Assembly: GCF_050948175.1 (NCBI RefSeq)
Contig: NC_135197.1
Coordinates: 7,644,501 to 7,708,500, forward strand
Origin: Xylocopa sonorina
Lineage: Eukaryota; Arthropoda; Insecta; Hymenoptera; Apidae
Length of the DNA stretch: 64,000 bases
Direction of reading: 5' to 3'
Part shown: in pieces, positions 54,101 to 60,198 of the stretch
Layout of the letters: each line of letters starts with the position of its first letter
Position numbering within the stretch: position 1 is the first letter of the stretch
The notes under the pieces: model-generated
The model's database searches: none
What the model saw: only the letters and a program-made list of their open reading frames with translations
Told to the model about the DNA's origin: nothing
Translations under genes and position numbers: made by a program

Positions 54101-57100
54101 GCTTCACGGATCCTTCCAGCAGCTTTGCTCGCTGCCTTGCCTACTCAAAATACAACTCTAATTTTCTATGTAACTTAATTAAAGCAACTTTGTCGTATAC
54201 ACGTATTCGGAGAATAAGAAAAAAGCTGCATATAAATATGTAGTTATAAACTAAATGTCTGTAGAAAAGGTCATAAACTTAAGAAAAATATATACCAATG
54301 ATATTGAACTATTGAACTTCGTCTAATGTTGTAAATTCACACGAATATAATTCACAACGCGTAAAGAATCATGTAGAACGATTATAAAATAAATAAAAAG
54401 CTTCATAATTCGTACAAGCAAGAGCAATTTCTCAAAGCAGAATAATAGATAATGTCTTTCAATGGATATAACTAAATAAGTATTCAAGACTTCTTTAGTA
54501 ATGATGCATGCAGTTAAAAATAAATACAATTTTTGGTTACAAACAAAATTTAAAGAAAAAATAAAGTTAATATATAAAAGACCATGGTATTGTACATAAC
54601 AGTTCATACCTGATTATTCAAGGTTTCCCAGCGACTTGTTAAACTCTCTACATCTGTTTGGATGGACTGTGTCATGATATTACTTTCAACTAATTGTTTA
54701 CCAATTTCTTGAATCTTTTCAAGTCTAAATTCTGGATGATTTCGTATGTAATTCTCCAAGTCCTTTTTAAAGCACAAAATAGCACGTTACTTATCGAAAC
54801 AGATCATACTGTACAATTTTCTCCCGTATTATAAAATTTATACTTACATCAAGTTCTTCTGATATTTCTTCAGCGTCCGCAGCACTTTCCGTCGATCTCT
54901 TCAATCGTTTATCTAATTTATCCAACCAATCACTCTCTTGCGCAACTAAAGCACGGAATTCACCGTACTCGTGGCTAGCATTTTGTAAATGTCTATAACG
55001 TTCGTAAATACGATCTGTAACGTCCGTCCATCGAGCATTTAAGAATGTAAATCGTCTACCAAGTTCTTGTACCGAAGATCCTTCAGAGCTTAACAACTTA
55101 TCATTACCCATTTCATTAAGATTCCTAAATTCTTCTACTCGTTTATCTATTTTTTCTTTCAATGTCTGATATCGACCGCGAACTTGAAATAGTTCCACTG
55201 AAGACGTTATGTTGGTTTCTATTGGTATTTCTTTTTCTAAAGCCGATAACCACTTTGTAAAATCTTCTATTCCATTTATTATTTCATCATTTTTTTTCAA
55301 AGCATCCTCGTAGTTATCATTTAAACTTTTAGCACCATCAACGATAGCATTCCATTTGTGCGATATAACTTCTAATTTACTGTTCAATACGTTCGCAAAT
55401 TTTGGTTCAGAATTCTCTAGTAGCCTATTTGTAGAGGTTTGCAGTCTTTCTATCCTCGGCTTTGTTCGATTTATATCTTCGCAAAATGATTGAATCTGCT
55501 TCAACTTAAGCTCCATTGCTTCAATATCATCTGATGGATTACCTTTTGATAATTCTTCCAAGTACCGAGATGACCTTTCAAGCCAATTCTCAAGATCCGA
55601 AAGCTCATTATTGAATGTCTTTAGGGCTTGTATGTCTACATTAATATTAGATACATTACAGTAAAATATATTATATATGAATTTTTGAATAATTACAAAC
55701 TTATATTTAATTATACATACCTTTTAACAAGTTTTGTTGGCGTTCTTCTAATATTATAGGTATGTCGCTCCATTTGGTGTTAAGATCTTGCAAAACATCT
55801 TTAAGTCTCTGTCCTTGAGAATCTCCATTAGTTTTCATTATTAGATCATGTCCAACACTATTTACGTAATTGAAAATTTCTTGATGTTCCTTTAAAGAAT
55901 GTTGCAGATCGCTAAACTTTCGTAGCTGTTCCGTCATTGTCTTGTCGTCCGACATCACTATATGCTCTGACAATAACATACTTTCGACATTGTTAATAAA
56001 AGACGTAAGATTAACAACTGCATCTGTATATTTCTTTGGTGGTGCTTTGTCAGCAGCGTCATTTAATTCAGCCAACCTTTCGGATAATCTATAACGGTTA
56101 AAGAAATTTATTAAAATAATTTACAAATGGATTTCTCATCCATTAATAGCAAAATGAAATAAATATATACTCACACTTTGTATAATTTTTCCCAACTAGA
56201 AATAAAAGTTTGCATATCTGCATTTAAATTAGCGGATTCATTAATACCAGTTTGATCTTCTGACAATTCTTTGGCTTTTTCTAACAATTTTTTTATACGG
56301 TCTTCATGGGATTTCATTGATTTCAGTTTTACCTAAATACAAATCATGTTATAAGATAATCATATTTCGTTTGGACCACCCAAAAAATTGTATGAAAAAG
56401 AGAAATTACCCTAAATGGTTCCACTTGACTGTTTCCTTTGTTTGAATCGAACCACTTAGAATAGCTATCCAACATTAAATTTAAACTAGCCAATTCCGTT
56501 CGAAACTTTTTTACTTCTTCCAGATAAATTATACGAGTTTTTATTTCATCGAGCCGATTATTAGTTGCCATCCAGCAATTCTGTATATCTTTAATTTTTG
56601 TTTCCTCTGCGTCAACCGATTCGTTAGCATCTTTTAGCTCATCAAGAAGCTGTTTCCCTAATTCCAAAACTTTGTTATAATCATTTTTATGCGCCTCTAT
56701 ATCAGTTATCGTATCATTGTACACTACTTTTTTCTCTTCAACGCTCAATTCATTAAATACACCTTCAGATCGTCCAATTTCTAGATCAACGTAATCGAGC
56801 CATTTATACAGATTATGTAACGCAGACTCAAATTCATGCCTAGTTGTATTATCTACACGGCGTTTCTTTGAATCACTATGAGGTGTTGACTATGAAAGAG
56901 CAATAATACAAATAACGACACATTATTTACTGATAATGAAAAGTAGATAAATATTAGATAACAGTCCTGTTGAATGTTTCACAAACATACCGTTGCAGAA
57001 ATTTCTTCCTTATAAGCGATACTCGTTATCGTCTCGGACATCCATTCATTGCCTGTAATTACTGTTGTCTCTCTCTCAGTTTTCAAATCGAATTCAAATC

Positions 57101-60100
57101 CAGAGTTTGTTATCTAATATAACATAAAGGTATAGAATTATATTTCTTACGAATAATGTATTTCAACCAAATGCTGTAGATTACCCTTTGCGTCTGCACT
57201 TCCATTATTTGCCCCACCGCTTCCCATCGATCTTGTAGATTTTCGATCTTTTCTAATATATGAATACATTCTGACGATGTACTTTGCCCTTCCAGTTCTT
57301 GAATTGATTCTTGCAGAGACGCCAGCTTCCTCTGATTCGCATCCATCTCCATTTTTAAAATTTGCAATTTCTTTATTCGTTCCAGTACTTCACCGATCTC
57401 AGTCGCTGGATTTGCCTCCATTTGTTTCAACGTGATTTCAGTTTCGTTCAACCACGATACTAATCTTTTGTAATCGTCGTTAACGTTTTGCCAAAGCGAG
57501 GAGAAAGCCTGTAACCGTTGCCTTCTTTCTTCTTTCCACTGACAAATATGGGTCCATCTTTCACCAAGAGCAGATAATTGATCTTCCATTTGAGCATAAA
57601 CTGCTTCAGAGTTCTCTTCGTCTACAACGACCACCATATTTCTCATTCCATCGACAATTCCTTGCTGCGCCTCGATATCTTGCTCTAGTTCGTTTAATTG
57701 CTTCAGTTGCTCATCCAAGGCAGATTGGTTCAATTCAATGGCTGCCATTAACGAAATCCTATCCTCAGTCCTCGTTAACCACTGTCGTAATGCATCCAAC
57801 TGGCCTTGTTGCATTTGCATAAGAACCTATAATTACGACGGAAAATGATTAACATCGAGAAAAAGTAACATATAATCGGCGATGCTTAAACCGGACGCAA
57901 CCTCGTGAATTTTCGTTTGCCTTTCCATCGCCCGCATTCGGAGTCCTTCCCATCGAGAATTTAATAACGACATTTGAACACGAACTTCGTGCTCCTCGTC
58001 CTTATGTAAACCACCTTCCGCCAATAATCTCGCGCCTTCTTCCAGCACAGCACCAACTCCGTCCTGATGTCCGGACAGTTCCATTAAAAACGTTTCGTGC
58101 TCGTGAAATTGTTGTTTCAATACTTCTAAACTAGACCCCGGTTCTGGAGCGTGATTCAATTTATCCTCTGCTTCCAGAAGCCAGGTTAAAACTTCCTCGA
58201 GAGCGACTTGGTAACCACCAAGTTCCACCGACACGTTCGTTGCTAGACTCATTGGCCGCGATGCTGGCGTTCCAAAATTCGTAAAAGATAGCGTATTCTG
58301 TAATAGGCATTTTTCTTTTTTTTTTAATGGAACACTACCTCATCAAACCAGAAATACACTTATGACATTTTCCTGTGAGAGGAAATTGCAATTAGTAAAC
58401 GTTATGAAATCGACTTAAGTACCTCTGCGCCTGGTGTTGTAACTGGGCTGTTATCGCTTGTTACTGGGAGATCTAGTTCGCCTATATCGTCTCCAGAATG
58501 AGGTAATGATTGGAAGAGGCACATAACGTACATCATTATCGATTTTTTATCTGGTACCGATGTATTTACATCTGTGATAAAAAAATATAGACTTTCAAAT
58601 TCAAAGGATGATAACAGAAAACTAGTATTACTCTGATGTTTCATTTAATTTACCTTCTGGATCCAATAGGCGTTCGATACCTAATTGTTCCTGAGCAATA
58701 CGGAACGCATGATCTAATCTAGCGTTCGGATGTTTACGGGCTATATTATTAAAATCAAATAAATGTGGTTTCCATTTGTGAAGGATCGCATTGAACGCTA
58801 GACCGTCCGACCAAGATGTTGTGAAGTTTTTAATATCAACTCCAGGATAATTCTACGAAAAACATACGTTCCATAATTTTACCATCGTTGGTACGTGTTG
58901 TATCGATAACAAAGAAAATTAATTTTGCAAGCAAGGATTCACCTGTGAATTCTGGCGACACCATGCTAAAAGAGTTTTTTCCAAATTTGTCTGTTGCAGT
59001 TCCGTCATTAAATCCTTCAGATGATAATGTACCTATATAAATATATTCAGTATACTTTCAAGTAAACGAGAAATTAAAGGGGGCCGCTCACTACATGATT
59101 ACACGGATGATCAAGTAATAAAAAGATATTTAATGTTCGCTGATAACTTTGCCATGCTTGGCGAAATGATCCAGCCATAAAACTGACCTGCCAGTGTAGA
59201 ATAATGCTCCATACTAATCCGAGTGTTAGCTTAGGATTTCCGTCAACGATATCGTTACTGCTGATGTTTACAAGTTTCACCTAAGAAGGATAGAAAAATC
59301 CATTAATCCGCGCTTACTATGCCTTCCCTTATAAAAAGATGCGACGTTGGTAACTCACGTTGTTCTGTTCAAGAATTTGCAAAGCTTTATTAACGTTATT
59401 TAAATGATGAACTCTCATACGTCCGCGTTCTCTTTTCTGCAAATAAATCAAATTAATCAACGTCGACACGCTATTCAAGTAAAGCAACAATCAATATCAA
59501 TAATTATAATTAGAGTCGCTATTAAATTTTCGAAATCGTTGAATAAATGCAAATTGGGAATAAGTGCGACTTAATGAGGGAGGCATTTAAATGAAGTAAA
59601 TCTTCCGCATGGATAAAGACGTCCGTAAAACGGCACAAATACACGGAACGACGCATATTTTTCGCTCGGAATGCTTTTACGCCTACTGTGCATAGATAAT
59701 CAGCACTCACACGCGAATATTCGTAATACTCGATAGGCGCACCTGCTCGGAATTCTATTAGTACTGCTCACATAATGTAAATAGGAAACGCACTATTACA
59801 ACCACTGGGAAGCGGATAAAAAAAGAACAACTGTCAGAGGTATATTTAATAAATTACATCAGCTGCGAATCGCAAAATAATTACTCGTTATTAAAAATAC
59901 TGTACTTACGTAAACTTTTGACGTAAGAACTTCCAAGAGGGACAGCAACCGATTGCCATCTCTTAAGTCGACGAATAAATCGGAAATTGGTTCGTGATGA
60001 TTCTGTATAACGATTCGATTAATTCAGTACCATAAAACGATCATGTTCATATTTTTGATCGTACGATCTTGGACTTTATATTCAAGTATAATGCATTATT

Positions 60101-60198
60101 ATTCTTATGATTAGTCTTAGATAATTTAATACTCACTTTGAGCAACTGCGAATTGATCCATTTTGCAAACGTTTTCTTTTGTACGTCCTCTCGCTCAT
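3638..60198 (-). CDS. Dys: Dystrophin, exons 2-33 (gene-level entry, partial at both ends)
   Basis: Dystrophin links cortical F-actin to the dystroglycan complex at the plasma membrane. About 2,920 residues can be read from 32 exons, listed separately below. Order: CH1 (begins DEREDVQKKTF), CH2 (NFTTSWSDGLAFNAILH), a short linker, then a spectrin-repeat rod with repeated W-containing helices (for example EVLTWLLEAEDKL and WLTRTEDR), interrupted by a disordered insert of about 480 residues, and finally a Ser/Thr/Pro hinge. All exon phases agree and the summed length stays in frame. From established knowledge, CH1 matches human dystrophin closely and its first four exon sizes (62, 93, 78, 93 bp) equal human exons 2-5. 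The WW/EF-hand/ZZ C-terminus is missing because it lies past the left edge. Utrophin is the only close alternative; insects normally have one member of the family. Confidence 0.96.
12853..13020. repeat. Degenerate tandem repeat, core GATCGTTCGAAAG
   Basis: Units of about 22-24 bp of the form AAGATCGTTCGAAAGCCATTT recur, clearest at 12951-13019 (three units) and decaying toward 12853. No coding frame is associated. Confidence 0.7.
26041..26050. repeat. Short (TG)n run
   Basis: Five TG units after a G-rich stretch. Confidence 0.8.
27071..27105. repeat. (ACG)n microsatellite
   Basis: An uninterrupted ACG trinucleotide run of 35 bp. It creates a poly-Thr stretch in a chance plus-strand frame. 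Confidence 0.95.
29031..29079. repeat. GA-rich simple repeat
   Basis: Interrupted (GA)n/(GATA)n purine tract in the giant intron. Confidence 0.9.
31432..31448. repeat. Poly-A tract
   Basis: Seventeen consecutive A residues; no adjacent retroelement body was recognised. Confidence 0.9.
35392..35419. repeat. (TC)n microsatellite
   Basis: A run of TC dinucleotides followed by CCCTCT. On the minus strand it encodes the RERERE stretch of a chance ORF. Confidence 0.93.
39061..39071. repeat. Short (TA)n run
   Basis: TA dinucleotide run within the giant intron. Confidence 0.8.
40532..40753 (+). CDS. PRELI-like gene exon 1
   Basis: 222 bp from ATG to CAG|GTATCC, phase 0. It encodes 74 residues including the RYPNPYASHVLTED family motif and ends FKKLVKKPQ. 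The open frame runs on past the donor for about 37 codons of intron. Confidence 0.86.
40532..41270 (+). CDS. PRELI/MSF1-domain protein (PRELID1/prel-like), gene-level entry, nested
   Basis: Three exons with phase-0 joins encode 180 residues. Family members carry phosphatidic acid across the mitochondrial intermembrane space with a TRIAP1/Mdm35 partner. The N-terminal part is diagnostic: FFERYPNPYASHVLTEDTVH followed by REIKDGKLFNKRIFLKT, then VLILEEVIVD, ISLTRNLEHKKLVVASETTE and, at the end, RRAVQGFLYILA. An in-frame TAA sits directly before the ATG, so the start is fixed within this exon; TTTCAG just upstream could be the acceptor of a 5' UTR intron. The protein is short for PRELID1 and ends soon after the domain; positions 57-74 and 125-155 look diverged. 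ATTAAA at 41347 and 41396 could serve for polyadenylation. It lies inside dystrophin intron 32 on the opposite strand. A diverged paralogue of prel is the main alternative. Confidence 0.88.
40858..41109 (+). CDS. PRELI-like gene exon 2
   Basis: 252 bp between TTAACAG and GTGTGA, phase 0 to 0. It encodes VLILEEVIVDLYAKRLISLT through RAITNARRAVQ, the beta-sheet half of the PRELI fold. The intron before it is 104 bp. Confidence 0.85.
41202..41270 (+). CDS. PRELI-like gene exon 3 (stop codon)
   Basis: After AATTCTAG the frame reads GFLYILARDNGRARRGRDVA then FG and TAA. GF-YIL corresponds to the closing helix of PRELI domains (vertebrates have GFEYIL), which supports this splice over reading through to the TGA at the exon 2 donor. 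Confidence 0.82.
   Translation, partial: GFLYILARDNGRARRGRDVAFG
42132..42473 (-). CDS. Unconfirmed candidate exon in dystrophin intron 32
   Basis: A 342-bp minus-strand open segment between TTAATTCAG and CGG|GTACGC that would enter and leave in phase 1, so it could be inserted between dystrophin exons 32 and 33 without a frame change. It would encode 114 residues of balanced, protein-like composition (for example ELEQLSLLAIRHFVKSVNHV and FEESWDLRGILDEGPLF). I do not recognise the sequence. The polypyrimidine tract is weak and the donor is only moderate. It may instead belong to an unrelated nested gene or be a chance ORF in GC-rich DNA. Confidence 0.25.
43268..43287. repeat. Perfect 20-bp palindrome next to a TTAA
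   Basis: AGCGGGTACGCGTACCCGCT equals its own reverse complement. TTAACTCTTGGCGCACC begins 17 bp upstream, a pattern seen at ends of piggyBac-type elements, but no matching opposite end was found nearby. Confidence 0.7.
45487..45598 (-). CDS. Dys: Dystrophin exon 32 (end of a rod repeat)
   Basis: 112 bp, phase 0 to 1, between TTTACAG and GTAAGT. It encodes EKLKKLREDWHLVKNNGESQ and then a loose Val/Gly/Thr stretch (ASVVVGGTTPTI). It is the last exon before the 41.6-kb intron; its final G is completed by AA of exon 33 to give Glu. Confidence 0.9.
45714..45821 (-). CDS. Dys: Dystrophin exon 31 (rod)
   Basis: 108 bp, phase 0 to 0, between TGACAG and GTAAGT. It encodes TKVEDREMEVKDVLENYTNL and then EKECESAKQPISVELQ. 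Confidence 0.9.
45897..46073 (-). CDS. Dys: Dystrophin exon 30 (rod)
   Basis: 177 bp, phase 0 to 0, between GTTGTAG and GTAAGT. It encodes SHREYVENKLASLKKYICTL, DAVMAWVMETRTRI and RELPQQERAEVIKNVM. The RELP-ER segment resembles the vertebrate RELPPEER stretch of the distal rod. Confidence 0.91.
46160..46273 (-). CDS. Dys: Dystrophin exon 29 (rod)
   Basis: 114 bp, phase 0 to 0, between TTTTCAG and GTATTA. It encodes ARQEELFTRKRALQNLVNQN and ends CNKLLADMDK. Confidence 0.88.
46576..46723 (-). CDS. Dys: Dystrophin exon 28 (rod)
   Basis: 148 bp, phase 2 to 0, between ATTAAAG, preceded by a T-rich tract, and GTAAAT. It encodes YFPMEKKVNNEGRILECAYN and the helical NILEQINSLLVSAANPS. The start A completes the Lys codon of exon 27. 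Confidence 0.88.
46760..47475. mobile_element. Probable non-autonomous inverted-repeat element in intron 27
   Basis: The outer ends read CAGACAACACA (left) and, reverse-complemented, CACGACAACACA (right). The inner arms share TTCATGAATTTT and a GTAGTGA-GTAGGATGACA block (46917-46972 against 47245-47285). The arms are diverged elsewhere. There is no coding capacity. The boundaries are approximate and no target-site duplication was confirmed. Confidence 0.5.
47107..47120. repeat. Short (TA)n run inside the intron 27 element
   Basis: TA dinucleotides in the AT-rich centre between the two arms of the 46760-47475 element. Confidence 0.8.
47478..47627. repeat. AT-rich tandem repeat
   Basis: Diverged copies of a unit of about 31 bp with core ATATTTCAATAGTTTTATTG, repeated at about 47485, 47560 and 47591 with variants (CCTCAGTTTTATTG). 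It sits between the two inverted-repeat elements. Confidence 0.65.
47658..47978. repeat. Inverted repeat (fold-back/MITE-like) in intron 27
   Basis: Arms of about 135 bp (47658-47793 and 47844-47978) are near-identical reverse complements around a 50-bp spacer; both carry GGCGCCATCTCTG and CTCAAACTGGTCGCACAGCG. Within the left arm a unit of about 40 bp (CATCTCT...AAACTGGTCG) occurs twice. The dystrophin pre-mRNA would fold here into a long hairpin starting about 25 nt after the exon 27 donor. Confidence 0.88.
48008..48645 (-). CDS. Dys: Dystrophin exon 27 (spectrin repeats)
   Basis: 638 bp, phase 0 to 2, between ATTTTAG and GTACGT. It encodes RVNKIREAVVTVTRSLNSVP, YNRWNKCYDKWKELCNTCR, FSDWLDKMEDSLKKLNSL and ends MIESIKRRWQIISSDLTTRK. 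Its donor lies about 25 bp from a strong inverted repeat in intron 27. Confidence 0.93.
48726..49241 (-). CDS. Dys: Dystrophin exon 26 (spectrin repeat)
   Basis: 516 bp, phase 0 to 0, between TTTTAG and GTATGT. It holds KLRSKWHQVMSEIDTRR, IVAEFEDWFRDVPLKLEQV and SINSRWQEVSSQFKRF. It ends in a Lys/Asp-rich linker (GSKDKDKHVTDKKVEV). Confidence 0.92.
49372..49596 (-). CDS. Dys: Dystrophin exon 25 (rod)
   Basis: 225 bp, phase 0 to 0, between ATGTAG and GTTTGT. It encodes IQAEKLSQEIQHKAEARSSG and then EKNILEFEQAAQRMLHRMD. It resumes helical rod sequence after the disordered insert. Confidence 0.88.
49794..51242 (-). CDS. Dys: Dystrophin exon 24 (long exon, disordered insert)
   Basis: 1,449 bp (483 codons), phase 0 to 0, between TTCACAG and GTAATT. 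The first 15 residues (EWIHKITDSLLIKSK) look like the start of a spectrin helix. After that the composition changes to Ser/Thr/Asp/Glu/Lys-rich sequence with no heptads, including an acidic run near TEAEDTETEPESVDTDTED and basic clusters (ILKKKRVID, STKRKKEH). The exon ends HVEHLLGK and re-enters the rod. I know of no matching domain. An in-frame internal donor AAG|GTGGGA at 51198 could shorten the exon to 45 bp, so the insert is probably optional. That it belongs to dystrophin is shown by phase and the flanking exons, not by homology of the insert. Confidence 0.85.
51198..51242 (-). other. Dys: Possible short form of dystrophin exon 24 (alternative 5' splice site)
   Basis: AAG|GTGGGAG at 51198 is a usable GT donor in phase 0. 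Splicing from it to exon 25 would give a 45-bp exon (EWIHKITDSLLIKSK) and remove 468 codons in frame. A stronger-looking GTAAGG four bases upstream would shift the frame. Inferred from sequence only. Confidence 0.35.
52201..52320 (-). CDS. Dys: Dystrophin exon 23 (rod)
   Basis: 120 bp, phase 0 to 0, between TTGTAG and GTAAGT. It encodes AVQSEMIEAKPKVNQLQRYT and KVADVCKKWEDMSNRIQ, helices B and C of the repeat begun in exon 22. Confidence 0.9.
52403..52519 (-). CDS. Dys: Dystrophin exon 22 (rod)
   Basis: 117 bp, phase 0 to 0, between TTTCCAG and GTAATT. It encodes EEPNVDEINAWLLQVEEKL, helix A of a repeat with the typical W-L-x-x-x-E spacing, and ends HFEQCK. Confidence 0.9.
52585..52767 (-). 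CDS. Dys: Dystrophin exon 21 (rod)
   Basis: 183 bp, phase 0 to 0, between AATTAG and GTAAGT. It encodes ETLTEVIPRLNVVKDKLLHS and LKEKLSDVVIRLANTEKRL, two amphipathic helices of a diverged repeat. Confidence 0.9.
52862..53032 (-). CDS. Dys: Dystrophin exon 20 (rod)
   Basis: 171 bp, phase 0 to 0, between GTTCTAG and GTAAGT. It encodes LGLHITESKACLESALDLSR followed by helical sequence ending PVNAIYVR. The phases join cleanly to exons 19 and 21. Confidence 0.9.
53115..53258 (-). CDS. Dys: Dystrophin exon 19 (spectrin repeat)
   Basis: 144 bp, phase 0 to 0, between TTATAG and GTAATA. It encodes RFYQTLSEIKSEVENIIITG followed by RKLVEEKS. LSE-KSEVE-xI-TGR is a recognisable dystrophin rod signature shared with vertebrates. 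Confidence 0.94.
53343..53645 (-). CDS. Dys: Dystrophin exon 18 (spectrin repeat)
   Basis: 303 bp, phase 0 to 0, between ATTCAG and GTAATT. It encodes KLMEEMEHQRMTLKEMALQ, KKFQRFRCPTNLEPRLSRAL and ends EGQLKHCL. This corresponds to the vertebrate segment ending in a similar QLNHC motif. Confidence 0.93.
53979..54140 (-). CDS. Dys: Dystrophin exon 17 (spectrin repeat)
   Basis: 162 bp, phase 0 to 0, between GAGTAG and GTCTGT. It encodes ARQRAKLLEGSVKQAQQSEG and then LALQHSLTQIDSVLTARL. It continues helix C of the previous repeat into the next. Confidence 0.91.
54610..54762 (-). CDS. Dys: Dystrophin exon 16 (spectrin repeat)
   Basis: 153 bp, phase 0 to 0, between AAAAAG and GTATGA. It encodes DLENYIRNHPEFRLEKIQEI and ends LTSRWETLNNQ, helices B and C of a repeat. 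Confidence 0.92.
54848..55635 (-). CDS. Dys: Dystrophin exon 15 (spectrin repeats)
   Basis: 788 bp, phase 1 to 0, between TGTAG and GTAAGT. It holds more than two spectrin repeats: NELSDLENWLERSSRYLEEL, then SHKWNAIVDGAKSLND, GIEDFTKWLSALEKEI, NARWTDVTDRIYERY and ESDWLDKLDKRLKR. The W positions follow the repeat period of about 110 residues. Confidence 0.94.
55721..56088 (-). CDS. Dys: Dystrophin exon 14 (spectrin repeat)
   Basis: 368 bp, phase 2 to 1, between GTTATAG and GTATGT. It encodes LSERLAELNDAADKAPPKKY and ends KWSDIPIILEERQQNLLK, the end helix of one repeat. Confidence 0.92.
56175..56332 (-). CDS. Dys: Dystrophin exon 13 (spectrin repeat)
   Basis: 158 bp, phase 0 to 2, between ATTTAG and GTGAGT. 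It encodes a charged coiled helix pair, KSHEDRIKKLLEKAKEL, ending FISSWEKLYK. The terminal GT plus the first base of exon 14 makes Val. Confidence 0.9.
56410..56889 (-). CDS. Dys: Dystrophin exon 12 (spectrin repeats)
   Basis: 480 bp, phase 0 to 0, between TTTCATAG and GTAATT. It opens with a basic patch (SDSKKRR). Spectrin-type helices follow: LHNLYKWLDYVDLEIG, CWMATNNRLDEIKTRI and LMLDSYSKWFDSNKG. Confidence 0.92.
56991..57113 (-). CDS. Dys: Dystrophin exon 11 (linker)
   Basis: 123 bp, phase 0 to 0, between ATATTAG and GTATGT. It encodes 41 residues without a clear heptad pattern (ITNSGFEFDLKTERETTVIT and onward), a Thr-rich linker where vertebrates have hinge 2-like sequence after repeat 3. 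The symmetric phase would allow it to be skipped. Confidence 0.9.
57185..57826 (-). CDS. Dys: Dystrophin exon 10 (spectrin repeats 2-3)
   Basis: 642 bp, phase 0 to 0, between TTATAG and GTAATC. It encodes LDALRQWLTRTEDR, MVVVVDEENSEAV, LGERWTHICQWKEERRQRL and a third repeat starting RLVSWLNETEITL. The MVVVVDE motif matches repeat 2 of human dystrophin. Confidence 0.94.
57902..58297 (-). CDS. Dys: Dystrophin exon 9 (first spectrin repeat)
   Basis: 396 bp, phase 0 to 0, between TTACAG and GTTGCG. It encodes the rest of the hinge and the first spectrin repeat: VALEEVLTWLLEAEDKL, then KQQFHEHETFLMELSGHQ, then SLLNSRWEGLRMRAMERQ. These line up with repeat 1 of vertebrate dystrophin. Confidence 0.94.
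58423..58571 (-). CDS. Dys: Dystrophin exon 8 (end of CH2 and hinge 1)
   Basis: 149 bp, phase 1 to 0, between ATCACAG and GTACTT. It encodes DVNTSVPDKKSIMMYVMCLF and QSLP, the last CH2 helix. A loose acidic, Ser/Thr-rich linker follows (DDIGELDLPVTSDNS), corresponding to hinge 1. Confidence 0.92.
58654..58852 (-). CDS. Dys: Dystrophin exon 7 (CH2)
   Basis: 199 bp, phase 0 to 1, between TTCGTAG and GTAAAT. It encodes NYPGVDIKNFTTSWSDGLAF, then LFDFNNIA, then RLDHAFRIAQEQLGIERLLD. This is most of CH2 and very close to vertebrate dystrophin. Confidence 0.95.
58943..59032 (-). CDS. Dys: Dystrophin exon 6 (CH1-CH2 linker and start of CH2)
   Basis: 90 bp, phase 0 to 0, between TATATAG and GTGAAT. 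It encodes the linker and the first helix of CH2: ELQQTNLEKTLLAWCRQNSQ, where vertebrates have a similar LLSWVRQ. Confidence 0.92.
59188..59280 (-). CDS. Dys: Dystrophin exon 5 (end of CH1)
   Basis: 93 bp, phase 0 to 0, between TTCTTAG and GTCAGT. It encodes VKLVNISSNDIVDGNPKLTL followed by GLVWSIILHWQ, the hallmark DIVDGN-KLTLGL-W-IILHWQ stretch. Same length as human exon 5. The open frame runs on past the donor into intron sequence. Confidence 0.96.
59359..59436 (-). CDS. Dys: Dystrophin exon 4 (CH1)
   Basis: 78 bp, phase 0 to 0, between TTTGCAG and GTGAGT. It encodes KRERGRMRVHHLNNVNKAL followed by QILEQNN, matching the H-x-LNNVNKAL segment of CH1. Same length as human exon 4. Confidence 0.95.
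59910..60002 (-). CDS. Dys: Dystrophin exon 3 (CH1)
   Basis: 93 bp, phase 0 to 0, between ATACAG and GTAAGT. It encodes NHHEPISDLFVDLRDGNRLL and the start of the LLEVLT helix. This is the conserved D-L-x-DG-x-LL core of a calponin-homology domain. The length equals human exon 3. Confidence 0.95.
60137..60198 (-). CDS. Dys: Dystrophin exon 2 (start of CH1)
   Basis: 62 bp between TTGCAG and GTGAGT. It enters in phase 1 and exits in phase 0. It encodes EREDVQKKTFAKWINSQLLK, the first actin-binding helix of CH1, almost identical to vertebrate dystrophin and of the same exon length as human exon 2. Confidence 0.95.
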
